The notes under the pieces: generated by a model
What the model was told of the DNA's origin: nothing
What the model saw: only the letters and a program-made list of their open reading frames with translations
The model's database searches: none
Assembly (NCBI GenBank): GCA_963815045.1
Contig: CAWFET010000005.1
Span: 1 to 64,000, forward strand
Direction of reading: 5' to 3'
DNA: 64,000 bases
Source of the DNA: DASUPK01 sp963815045
GTDB taxonomy: Bacteria; Actinomycetota; Thermoleophilia; Solirubrobacterales; 70-9
Made by a program: the position numbers and the translations under genes
In this document: positions 1-7,945 of the stretch, one piece after another
How positions within the stretch are numbered: position 1 is the first letter of the stretch
How the letters are laid out: each line of letters starts with the position of its first letter

Positions 1-33
1 GCCGCTAGCGTCCGAGCCGCCGCTCCTAGGCGG

Positions 34-1380
34 CTACTTCTTCTTCTTTTTCTTACACTTCTTCTTGGAGATCTGGGCGCCGCTCTTGTGCTTCTTCTTG
101 TGCTTCTTGCACTTCTTCTTCTTTGTGGGCGGCGGTGCCGAGGCGCCCGCCTGCGGACCCTCCGCGAGGCTGAGCTCGAGCGCGCCCATGTCGGCGGCGT
201 TCCCACCGGGCGCATTGGCCACGTTGGGGTTGTCGACCCTCCGGTCCCCGAGCCGCTGGTCGCGGGCGAATCGGCTGTGGCCCTGGTCAATCACGGGGCT
301 GGTCGCCGCCGGCTTCATCGTCGGCGTCAGCCCGCCGTTGTTCTGGAGCGGGCCGAGCTGAGGGTCCTGGCCGACTAGGACCGGCCCCTCGGTGGTGGCG
401 ATGGGCGACCCGTTCTCGATCAGGCTGAATCCGGCCGTGATTCCGCCGCCGCCGGCCAGGTCGGGATAGCTCGTGGCCGTGTTGTCCGCGAGGATCGAGT
501 TGTAGATCTCCATCCCCTGAAGCACGACGAGGCCCCCGCCGGCGTGGGCCGGGCCGTTGCCGGCAATGGTGGAGTCGATGATGTAGCCGTAGTAGTGGGA
601 GAGCACACCGGCAGCGTTATGTCCTGACGTCCCGGGGCTGAGGACATGGTTGCCGCTCACCGTCGAGGTCGCCAGCGTCCCGATGCTCTTGTAGCCATAG
701 ACCCCCCCGCCTTCGATCCCCGCCGTGTTGCCGGTGATGGTGTCGGCGTAGATGACGTTGTCTTTGCCCTGGGCGGCGTCGTAGCCCTGTTCTTCGATCG
801 CGCCGCCGAATCCACTTGCATAGTTCCCGCTGAGCACCGACTCGTTCACCTTGAGGACGCCGTCGCCGTCGTAGATCGCCCCGCCGTTCCCCATGATGTG
901 CCCTCCGCTGAGGGTCAACCGGTAGATCCCGACGGGAAGGGTGTTCGGTCCGTACATGTCGATCTCGAACATGCGGGTCACGCCGCCGCCCGAGATCGTC
1001 AGGACGTTTGCACCGGGGCCGTTGATGTACACGGGCTCCGAGACCAGCAGCTCGGTCCCGAGGGTGATCGTCCCGGTGACTCCGGAGTTGAAGGTGATGT
1101 GGTCGATCGTCCCCGGATCGGCGTTGAGATTTGCCGCGTCGATCGCCTGGCGCAGCGAGCAGTCGGTCAGCGAGGCTGAGGCGCATTCGCCTGTCGTGGG
1201 GGCCGTGTCGGCGGTCGTGTCAACCGCATAGCTCGCCGCGGAGGCCGTCGAGGCCAGGCCGAGCGCCGCGCCGGCGGAGATTCCCGCTCCGGTGATCAGG
1301 CTCTTCCTGAGCCCCAGACCGCGTCCTCGTCCATGCTCCTGCCGCCGCCGCTGCCGCCTGCGCCGTTGCCTGCTCGCCAT
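34..1380 (-). CDS. Secreted beta-helix protein, choice-of-anchor Q domain, Lys/Cys-rich tail
   Basis: The 448-residue product starts with a long Arg-rich leader followed by a hydrophobic segment (about residues 27-48) ending in an Ala-rich signal-peptidase-like site, so it is probably exported. After this comes a CSLRQAIDAAN stretch (about residue 73), typical of the first strand of choice-of-anchor Q / polymorphic-membrane-type beta-helices. Many short turns with GGG or GG(A/G) follow, and then the C-terminal anchor-Q signature (LQNNGGLTPT, SPVIDQG, DMGALEL). The last 30 residues are almost only Lys, with a few Cys and His. AGGAGGG lies just upstream of the ATG, supporting this start. The next gene upstream (1475-3346) is a paralog. 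The fold and export are well supported; substrate or ligand is unknown. Confidence 0.85.
   Translation of the reverse strand: MASRQRRRRQRRRQEHGRGRGLGLRKSLITGAGISAGAALGLASTASAASYAVDTTADTAPTTGECASASLTDCSLRQAIDAANLNADPGTIDHITFNSGVTGTITLGTELLVSEPVYINGPGANVLTISGGGVTRMFEIDMYGPNTLPVGIYRLTLSGGHIMGNGGAIYDGDGVLKVNESVLSGNYASGFGGAIEEQGYDAAQGKDNVIYADTITGNTAGIEGGGVYGYKSIGTLATSTVSGNHVLSPGTSGHNAAGVLSHYYGYIIDSTIAGNGPAHAGGGLVVLQGMEIYNSILADNTATSYPDLAGGGGITAGFSLIENGSPIATTEGPVLVGQDPQLGPLQNNGGLTPTMKPAATSPVIDQGHSRFARDQRLGDRRVDNPNVANAPGGNAADMGALELSLAEGPQAGASAPPPTKKKKCKKHKKKHKSGAQISKKKCKKKKKK
40..125. repeat. Direct repeat copy 1 encoding the Lys/Cys tail
   Basis: This CTTCTT-rich stretch encodes the polycationic tail on the minus strand and closely matches positions 1478-1556, including the shared core GGAGATCTG and GCTCTTGTGCTTCTTCTT. 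It keeps the tail order: a Lys/Cys block, an AQIS tetrapeptide and a second Lys/Cys block. Confidence 0.75.
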
Positions 1381-1474
1381 ATCTCCCTCCTAATTCCCGG
1401 TTTCCACGTTCCCCCTGAACAGCAACGCGAGCCTATTTGCCCGCGCCGCCTGGGTCAAAGAATCGAAATCACTT

Positions 1475-3346
1475 CTACTTCTTCTTCTTCTTGCACTTCT
1501 TCTTGGAGATCTGCGCCGCGCTCTTGTGCTTCTTCTTCTTGCACTTCTTCTTGTGCGGCGTCGGCGTCGGAGGCGGCGTGCCGCCGCCGCTGGGCGGTGG
1601 CGGCGGGGGTGGCACATTGTTCGCACAGGCCCCGCTCGTCGTCCCGGACTGGACCTCGAATGCACCCATGTCGCTGCCGTCCGCTCCCGCGATCGTGGAG
1701 TTGGTTCTCGCCAGATCGACCGGCCGGTCGTACGTTGCGCCGCGCTGGTCAGTGTTCGCTCCGGCGTTCGTCCCGCAGTCGATCACCGGGCTGGTCAGGG
1801 CAGGCGCCTCCGTATAGGTGAGACCGCCATTGTCCTGGAGCGGCCCGAGCTGGGGATCGAGTCCGGTGAGGTTCGAGTACGCCGGACTGGCCTGGATCGG
1901 CGCCCCCGCCGGATCCTGGATCAGGCTGAAGCCCACCTGGAAATTGGTCCCGGCAGTGGCGTGCGAGCCGGAATACAGCTCTGCGCCCCCCTGGCCGGCC
2001 GAACCATCGGCGAGGATCGAGTTCGAGATGAACGGGTCCACGCCGCCGCCGTACTCGTAGATGCCGCCACCGAAGTTGGCGGTCGAGTTGCCCGAGATCG
2101 TCGCGTTCGCGATGTCCAGGCCGCCCTCGTAGTAGACGAACATCCCGCCGCCCGAGGCGCCCGTGCCACTGGTGTAGTTGTCGGCGATCGTCGAGTTCTG
2201 GATGTAGGTCGCGGCGTTGTTCGCGTTCGTGTAGCCCGCGTGGAAGGCGATGCCGCCACCGTTGGCGTTCTGGCCCGTCGTGTAGTTGTCCGCGATCGTG
2301 GAGCCGGAGATGGTCGTGTCCCCATAGGCACCCAGGAAGACGCCGCCGCCCTCGGAGAACTGCCCTGTCGTGTGGTTGTCGCTGATCGTCGAGTCCTGGA
2401 TCGTCGAGCCGATCAGACCCGTCGAGAGGAAGACGCCGCCGCCGGCGCCGTAGGCGCCATCCGTGGAGTTGTCGGAGATGGTCGAGTCCTGGATCGTCGT
2501 GGGACCGCCGGAGCGCACCCCGCCGCCGGTGGCATTCGCGCTCTGCTGGTGCGCGACGTTGCCCGAGACCGTCGAGTGTTCGATCGTGAGCGTGCCGGTG
2601 AGCCCCGGGAACAGATAGATGCCCCCTCCCCCCGTCCCTGAGTTGGCACCGCTGGCGACGTTGTCCGAGATGTCGGAGTTCTGGACCGTAATGCTCCCCC
2701 GGACAGCCGAGAGGCCGCCCCCCTTCGAGGCCGTGTTTCCGGTCACATCGGAGTTCTTGACCGTCAGCGTCGGCTCCGGGTAATCCGTGTGGGGGTAGGC
2801 GTAGTAGAGAGCGATCCCCGCCCCGCCTCCGTTTGCCGCCCCGTTGGTGATCGTGAGTCCGGATACGGTCACGTTCACCCCGTAGTTCCCGCCGCTCACG
2901 ACCTCCATGCCCCGGTAGTTGCCAGCACCGTCGATCGTGATGTAGCTGTTCCCGGGCGCGGTTCCCGGTCCCTGGATGTAGAGGGATTGCGAGATGTGAG
3001 GCGGGTGGGTAGTCAGGGTGATCGTGTGGGCGGAACCCGTGATGGCGGACGCGAAGACGATCGTGTCCTGGTCCGCGGGGTTACCGTTGGTATTCGCGGC
3101 GGTGATCGCGTCTCGAAGGGTGCAATCGGTGTTGGTGGTGTTGCTCTCGCAGTCGGAGGCGCCGGTCGTGTCCGCCGTGCTCCCGACCGTGAAGGTGTGC
3201 GGATTCGCCTGCGCCGTCGAGGCCAGCCCCAGTCCCACGCCCAGCGTGATTCCGGCGCCCGCCAGAACTCGCCGCCGCCTGACGTCGGAGCCCCTCGCCG
3301 CCTCCTTGCGCCGCTCAGATCGCCGTCGCCGCTGCCTCGCGCTCAT
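1475..3346 (-). CDS. Secreted beta-helix protein, choice-of-anchor Q domain, Lys/Cys-rich tail (paralog)
   Basis: This 623-residue protein has a basic N-terminal leader, a hydrophobic signal segment (about residues 26-47, ending AQA), and CTLRDAITAAN near residue 75. More than ten repeats of roughly 25-35 residues follow, with the pattern N/D-STI-x-D/G-N and GGG turns, characteristic of a right-handed parallel beta-helix. The anchor-Q signature (LQDNGGLTYT, SPVIDCG, DMGAFEV) sits at about residues 515-570. A Pro-rich linker then leads to a Lys/Cys tail. The gene reads in the same direction as its shorter paralog, 94 bases upstream of it, so the pair probably arose by tandem duplication. It is likely an extracellular or wall-associated protein. 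Specific function is not visible. Confidence 0.85.
   Translation of the reverse strand: MSARQRRRRSERRKEAARGSDVRRRRVLAGAGITLGVGLGLASTAQANPHTFTVGSTADTTGASDCESNTTNTDCTLRDAITAANTNGNPADQDTIVFASAITGSAHTITLTTHPPHISQSLYIQGPGTAPGNSYITIDGAGNYRGMEVVSGGNYGVNVTVSGLTITNGAANGGGAGIALYYAYPHTDYPEPTLTVKNSDVTGNTASKGGGLSAVRGSITVQNSDISDNVASGANSGTGGGGIYLFPGLTGTLTIEHSTVSGNVAHQQSANATGGGVRSGGPTTIQDSTISDNSTDGAYGAGGGVFLSTGLIGSTIQDSTISDNHTTGQFSEGGGVFLGAYGDTTISGSTIADNYTTGQNANGGGIAFHAGYTNANNAATYIQNSTIADNYTSGTGASGGGMFVYYEGGLDIANATISGNSTANFGGGIYEYGGGVDPFISNSILADGSAGQGGAELYSGSHATAGTNFQVGFSLIQDPAGAPIQASPAYSNLTGLDPQLGPLQDNGGLTYTEAPALTSPVIDCGTNAGANTDQRGATYDRPVDLARTNSTIAGADGSDMGAFEVQSGTTSGACANNVPPPPPPPSGGGTPPPTPTPHKKKCKKKKHKSAAQISKKKCKKKKK
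1478..1556. repeat. Direct repeat copy 2 encoding the Lys/Cys tail
   Basis: This is the second copy of the Lys/Cys tail-coding segment, nearly the same as positions 40-125. The two lie about 1.4 kb apart in direct orientation at equivalent places in two paralogous genes, so homologous recombination between them could fuse or delete the genes. Confidence 0.75.
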
Positions 3347-3449
3347 CCGCTGCCTCCTCGGGATACCCCTGAACCTGTCGAAGGTGAAATTAAGCCCACC
3401 GCCCGGACGTCACAACCCCAGAATCAGGGCCTCAGGCAGACTTGGCCAA

Positions 3450-4889
3450 ATGAACTTCATCGAGGACGTCATGGAGCGATCCAAGGCGTCGCGCCTCGGA
3501 ATCGTCGCGATCGACTCCGAGGGCTTTCGCCGCGAGTGGCATTTCGGCGAGCTGATCGCCCGGAGCGCGGGACTCTCCGGCGCGATGGCTGCCCGCGGAG
3601 TCCGTCGCGGCGACGTCGTGATGACACTGGTCGGCAGCCGGATCGAGTGGGTCCTCGCGATGCTCGCCTGCTTCCGCATGGGGGCTGTAGCGACGCCCTG
3701 CAACCCGCAGCTCCGTCGCAAGGACCTCGAGGTGCGGGTGAGCGCCGCGAATCCGGCGCTCTGCATCGGAGAGGAGGAGCTGCTCGGCGAGCTGCCGGAC
3801 GGCGTCCCGGCGATGACGCTGACCGAGGTCGCCGAGGCGCTCGACGAGGACCTGCCGCAGGCGACTCCGGTGGGGATCGAGGACCTCCATCCGGAGGACC
3901 CGGCCGTGATCATCTTCACCTCGGGCACGACCGGCGAGCCCAAGGGCGTCATCTACCCGCAGCGCTACCTGCTCGGCCAGCGCCTGCAGGCCGAGCACTG
4001 GGTCGGCGCGAGGAAGGGCGAACTCGCTTGGTGCACGGCGGCCCCGGGTTGGTCGAAGTCCACTCGCAACGCCTTTATCGCGCCCTGGCTCGCCGGCGCC
4101 GCGGCGCTCATTCACGACGCCCGCTTCGATCCGGCGGAGCGACTCGACGTGATCGAGCGCGAGGGCGTCAACGTCCTCTGTCAGGCGCCCACCGAGTACC
4201 GGATCCTCGCCAAGCGGGCCGAGCTGCGGCCGATCCCGTCGCTGCGCAGGATGATCTCCGCCGGCGAGCCGCTCAACCCCGAGGTGATTCGCGTCTTCCG
4301 TGAGCGGCTGGGGACCGGGATCGGCGACGGCTATGGACAGACGGAGACGGGCCCGGTGACCGGAATGCACCCCGACGAGGACGACCCGGCCCGCGATGGC
4401 TCCATGGGCCGGCCCCTGCCGGGAATCGAGACCAGGGTGATCAACGGCGAGCTCCAGGTCAACCCGAAGACGGTTCCGACCTTCTTCAGCCACTACGTCG
4501 GCGAGGAGCCCTTCGACGGCGTCTGGTGGTCGACCGGGGACCACGTCACCAAGGACGACGATGGCTACCTCTGGTTCGAGGGCCGCGACGACGACATCAT
4601 CATCACCGCGGGCTACAGGGTGGGCCCGTTCGAGGTGGAGTCGGCGCTCGTCTCGCATCCGGCCGTCTCCGAGGCCGCGGCCGTCCCCGCCCCCGATGAC
4701 GAGCGAGGCTCGGTCGTCCGCGCGATCGTCGTGCTGGCGAACGGCGAGCCCTCCGACCAGCTCGCCGGAGAGCTCCAGGAGCACGTCAAGAGCGTGACCG
4801 CGCCCTACAAGTACCCGCGGATCATCGAGTTCGCCGACGAGTTGCCCAAGACGCCCAGCGGAAAGATCCGCCGCGCGGAATTGAGATGA
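3450..4889 (+). CDS. Acyl-CoA synthetase / AMP-dependent ligase
   Basis: The 479-residue protein is an ANL-superfamily adenylating enzyme: it activates a carboxylate as the acyl-AMP and normally transfers it to CoA. The phosphate-binding motif IIFTSGTTGEPKG lies near residue 152, the YGQTETG adenylate-binding motif near residue 295, the hinge region GRDDDIIITAGYRVGP near residue 380 and the catalytic-lysine motif PKTPSGKIRR at the C-terminus. The frame is open further upstream, but ATG 3450 (MNFIEDVMERS) gives the normal family N-terminus. The stop overlaps the next ATG (ATGA), so it is translationally coupled to an MFS transporter and an aminotransferase. The medium-chain/benzoate-like acyl-CoA synthetase group fits; substrate is not determined. 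Confidence 0.88.
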   Translation: MNFIEDVMERSKASRLGIVAIDSEGFRREWHFGELIARSAGLSGAMAARGVRRGDVVMTLVGSRIEWVLAMLACFRMGAVATPCNPQLRRKDLEVRVSAANPALCIGEEELLGELPDGVPAMTLTEVAEALDEDLPQATPVGIEDLHPEDPAVIIFTSGTTGEPKGVIYPQRYLLGQRLQAEHWVGARKGELAWCTAAPGWSKSTRNAFIAPWLAGAAALIHDARFDPAERLDVIEREGVNVLCQAPTEYRILAKRAELRPIPSLRRMISAGEPLNPEVIRVFRERLGTGIGDGYGQTETGPVTGMHPDEDDPARDGSMGRPLPGIETRVINGELQVNPKTVPTFFSHYVGEEPFDGVWWSTGDHVTKDDDGYLWFEGRDDDIIITAGYRVGPFEVESALVSHPAVSEAAAVPAPDDERGSVVRAIVVLANGEPSDQLAGELQEHVKSVTAPYKYPRIIEFADELPKTPSGKIRRAELR

Positions 4890-6091
4890 GGCCCTTTCGC
4901 TCCACCGCCGTTCCGCGCCTCTGGGCGCGGTGGGCCGGCGAGTGGGCGGCCTTCGCGGGGATCTTCATCGTCACCAACCTCGGGCTGCTCGCGGTCGGGG
5001 CGACGCTCGCCGTCCTCCCCCACTACGTCAAGGACAACCTGAACGGGTCGGACCTCGAGGTCGGCATCGTCAGCGGCGCCTTCGCCCTGACCGGGATCGT
5101 CTGCCGGCCGATCGCGGGCAACCTGGCGGACCGGCGCGGCCGCAAGCCGACCGTGATCGTCGGCGCCCTGCTCGCCGCCACCGCCGGCTTCCTCTACTTC
5201 GTGCCCGCCGGGATCCTCGGGCTGATCATCGCGCGCTTCTTCCTCGGCGCCGGCGAGGGCACGGTCTTCACCGCGGGCTCCGCCTGGAACGTCGACATGG
5301 CCCCCGAGGAGCGCCGGGGCCGGATGATCGGCCTCTACGGGCTGGCGATCTGGACCGGCCTCACCCTCGGGCCTCCGATCGGGGTGCTCCTGCAGCACGC
5401 CGGGGGCTTCGACCTGGTCTGGGCCTTCGCGGCCGGCGCGCCACTCCTGGGCGCGGTGATCGCCTCGCGGCTCCCGGAGGACTACGAGCCGGGGGAGAAC
5501 GTCGACCGCGGCCCCTTCATCTCGCGCGAGGCGCTCGGCCCGGGAGTCACCTTCGCGCTCAGCGTGTTCGGCTTCGCGGCGGTCTCGGCCTTCATCGTGC
5601 TCAGCCTCGACCAGCGTGGCATCGGCCACGGCCCCGCGGTCTTCAGCGTCTTCGCGGCGACGGTCGTGGCGACGCGACTGGTCGCCGGCGGCCTTCCGGA
5701 CCGGATCGGCGCGGCTCGCTGCGCGGTCGCGGCCGCCCTGGTCGAGACGGTCGGACTGGTCCTGCTGGGCGCGGCCGACGACCTGCTGGTGGTGATCTTC
5801 GGAGCGATCGGCATGGGCGCCGCCTTCTCGCTGCTCTTCCCGTCGCTCTCGCTTCTCGCCATCAACAGGGTGGGGCCGGAGCGCCGCGGGGTGGCGATGG
5901 GCACCTTCACCGCGAACTTCGACCTCGGGATGCTGGTCGGCTCGCCCCTGGTCGGTGCCGCGGCCGCGATCGGCGGCTATTCGGCCGCCTTCTACGTCGC
6001 CGCGTTCGCCTCTTTGGCGTGCGCCACGCTCGCACTTTCGATGTCCCGTCGCCCTGAATTCGAGCCCCTCCCCGATACGCTGGGAGCCTGA
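4886..6091 (+). CDS. MFS transporter
   Basis: This 401-residue polytopic membrane protein has about 12 hydrophobic segments. It carries the major-facilitator signature between TM2 and TM3 (GNLADRRGRKPTVI, near residue 80) and a partial repeat of it in the second half (GGLPDRIGAARC). It overlaps the ligase by four bases and the aminotransferase by one base, so the three are almost certainly one transcript. Substrate cannot be read from sequence. By context it may import or export the acid or amino compound handled by the neighbouring ligase and aminotransferase (inference). Confidence 0.88.
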   Translation: MRPFRSTAVPRLWARWAGEWAAFAGIFIVTNLGLLAVGATLAVLPHYVKDNLNGSDLEVGIVSGAFALTGIVCRPIAGNLADRRGRKPTVIVGALLAATAGFLYFVPAGILGLIIARFFLGAGEGTVFTAGSAWNVDMAPEERRGRMIGLYGLAIWTGLTLGPPIGVLLQHAGGFDLVWAFAAGAPLLGAVIASRLPEDYEPGENVDRGPFISREALGPGVTFALSVFGFAAVSAFIVLSLDQRGIGHGPAVFSVFAATVVATRLVAGGLPDRIGAARCAVAAALVETVGLVLLGAADDLLVVIFGAIGMGAAFSLLFPSLSLLAINRVGPERRGVAMGTFTANFDLGMLVGSPLVGAAAAIGGYSAAFYVAAFASLACATLALSMSRRPEFEPLPDTLGA

Positions 6092-7479
6092 TGGCACAGC
6101 GAGGGACCGCGGCCGAGACCACCATCGACCGCAAGACGATCAACAAGCTCACGGAAGAGCAGATGGCTCGCTTCCGCGAGCACACGCCGACTTCGGCGGA
6201 GTACTTCGATCGCGCCCGCAAGGTCATGCCGGGCGGCGTCCCCTCCTCCTTCCAGCTCAACGACCCGTGGCCCGTCTACATCGACCGCGGCAAGGGCGCG
6301 CTGGTCTGGGACGTGGACGGGTCCGAGTACGTCGACTTCCACAACGGCTTCGGCGTGATGTGCGTCGGCCACGCCAACCCCGTCATCGGGGAGGCGGTCA
6401 AGGCCCGCCACGACGAGGGCACCCACTTCGCCGCGCCGACCAACGGCTCGATCGTCTCGGCGCAGAACCTGGTCGAGCGCTTCGGGCTGCCCATGTGGCG
6501 CTTCTCGAACTCCGGAACCGAGTCGACCATGTCGGCGATCCATCTGGCCCGCGGCGCCACCGACCGCGACCTGATCATCAAGGTCGAGGGCTCCTACGAC
6601 GGCCACCACGACGCCGTGATGGTCTCCTGCTACCCCGACCTCGACGAGCTCGGCCCGCGCGAGAGCCCGAACGCGATCCCGTTCGGCTCCGGCTATCCCC
6701 AGGCCGTCGTCGACCTGACCGTACCCGTCCCCTTCAACGACCCCGACATCCTCGAGGGCATCTTCAAGAAGCACGAGGGCAAGATCGCCGGAATGATCAT
6801 CGAGCCGGCGATGATGAACATCAACATCATCCCGCCGAAGGAGGGCTACCTCGAGCGGGTGCGCGAGCTCTGCGACGAGCACGGCGCGAAGCTGATCTTC
6901 GACGAGGTGAAGACCGGCGCCACCATCTCCTACGGCGGCGCCACCCAGCGCTTCGGCGTCGTGCCGGACATGATCTGCCTGGCGAAGGCGATCTGCGGCG
7001 GCTATCCGGGCGGCGCGATCGGGATGACCGAGGAGCTCGGCGAGGTGGTCGCCACCGACAAGGTCCACCAGATCGGGACCTTCAACGGCAATCCGCTGGT
7101 GATGGCGGCCGCCGAGGCCACCCTCACCAAGGTCCTCACCCCCGACGCCTACGAGAAGCTCGAGTCGACCAACGAGTCCCTCAAGGCCCGCTGCCAGGAG
7201 ATCATCGAGAAGTACGGCCTACCCGCCTACACCCAGGGCCTCGGCGCCAAGGGCTGCGTGATCTTCTCCCCCGAGCCGATCTACGAATACCGCGACTACC
7301 TGACCAAGGTCGACGGCGAGCTCTCAACCCTCGCCTGGCTCTACCACATGAACCACGGCATCTTCATGACGCCGGGCGTCGAGGAGGAATGGACCCTCTC
7401 GATCGCCCACGAGCAGGAGCACATCGACCGCTACGTCGCGGCCTTCGAGGCGTTCGCCTCCGACGTCAGCGGCTCCTAG
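6091..7479 (+). CDS. Class III PLP-dependent aminotransferase (HemL-like)
   Basis: The 462-residue protein has the class III aminotransferase layout. The substrate/phosphate region is FSNSGTESTMSAIHLARG near residue 145, the PLP-stacking aspartate region LIFDEVKTGA near residue 268, and the probable Schiff-base lysine is in CLAKAICGGYPGG near residue 295. Its closest general type is the glutamate-1-semialdehyde 2,1-aminomutase-like group, with PGGVPSSF near the N-terminus. A haem-pathway role is not supported by its neighbours, an acyl-CoA ligase and an MFS transporter with which it overlaps. A catabolic or secondary amino-group transfer is more likely. The stop codon overlaps by four bases the stop of the convergent ACT protein. 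Confidence 0.86.
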   Translation: MAQRGTAAETTIDRKTINKLTEEQMARFREHTPTSAEYFDRARKVMPGGVPSSFQLNDPWPVYIDRGKGALVWDVDGSEYVDFHNGFGVMCVGHANPVIGEAVKARHDEGTHFAAPTNGSIVSAQNLVERFGLPMWRFSNSGTESTMSAIHLARGATDRDLIIKVEGSYDGHHDAVMVSCYPDLDELGPRESPNAIPFGSGYPQAVVDLTVPVPFNDPDILEGIFKKHEGKIAGMIIEPAMMNINIIPPKEGYLERVRELCDEHGAKLIFDEVKTGATISYGGATQRFGVVPDMICLAKAICGGYPGGAIGMTEELGEVVATDKVHQIGTFNGNPLVMAAAEATLTKVLTPDAYEKLESTNESLKARCQEIIEKYGLPAYTQGLGAKGCVIFSPEPIYEYRDYLTKVDGELSTLAWLYHMNHGIFMTPGVEEEWTLSIAHEQEHIDRYVAAFEAFASDVSGS

Positions 7480-7865
7480 CCCGACGCGCCGTTCAGGTCG
7501 AGGGCCGCGCGCGCCTTCTCCGTGTCCTCGGTGACGATCACCAGCCGGACGCCGCTGAAGATCGTGTAGGCGACGTCGACGCTGACGCCAGCCTCGGCCA
7601 GATCCCGAGCGATCTCCCCCATCGCACCCGGCTTGTCGTGCAGGTCGACGATCACAGCCTCCCGCTCGTCGGCCACCTCGATCCCGGCGTCCTTCAGAGC
7701 GCCCTTGGCCGCCTCCTCGTCCCGGACCAGGATGTGGATGAACCCCTTCCCGTCACCGACCATGGCGCAGAGGCCCTCGATGTTGACCCCGGCCTTCCCC
7801 GTCGCCTCCCCCAGCTCAGCCAGCTTCCCGGGCCGGTCCTCCATGATCACCGTCAGGTCCTTCAT
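7476..7865 (-). CDS. Tandem ACT-domain protein
   Basis: The 129-residue protein consists of two ACT-type ligand-binding domains. The first starts with VIMEDRPGKLAELGEATGKA (residues 6-25) and the second with VIVDLHDKPGAMGEIARDLA (about residues 70-89). Both show the beta-alpha-beta-beta-alpha-beta pattern and the conserved Gly at the first turn. There is no catalytic domain, so it is probably an amino-acid-responsive regulator or binding protein, as in stand-alone ACT proteins. It is monocistronic as far as can be seen and converges on the aminotransferase gene. Confidence 0.82.
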   Translation of the reverse strand: MKDLTVIMEDRPGKLAELGEATGKAGVNIEGLCAMVGDGKGFIHILVRDEEAAKGALKDAGIEVADEREAVIVDLHDKPGAMGEIARDLAEAGVSVDVAYTIFSGVRLVIVTEDTEKARAALDLNGASG

Positions 7866-7945
7866 GGCGCCTCTTTCGTCGGGGGCCGCATCATTTACAC
7901 CGAAGGCGGCGATGTCAAACGGCGGACCGGGGGTAGCCTGGAGTC

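Noticed and set aside
1390..1474. Additional small gene between the two tandem beta-helix genes
   Set aside because: The 94-base gap only holds the ribosome-binding site of the downstream gene and end-of-gene sequence; open frames over it are Arg/Ser shadows.
6091..7479. True glutamate-1-semialdehyde aminomutase (hemL)
   Set aside because: The fold matches, but the neighbours (acyl-CoA ligase, MFS transporter) are not tetrapyrrole genes, and several HemL-type segments are altered, so I keep the general class III label.
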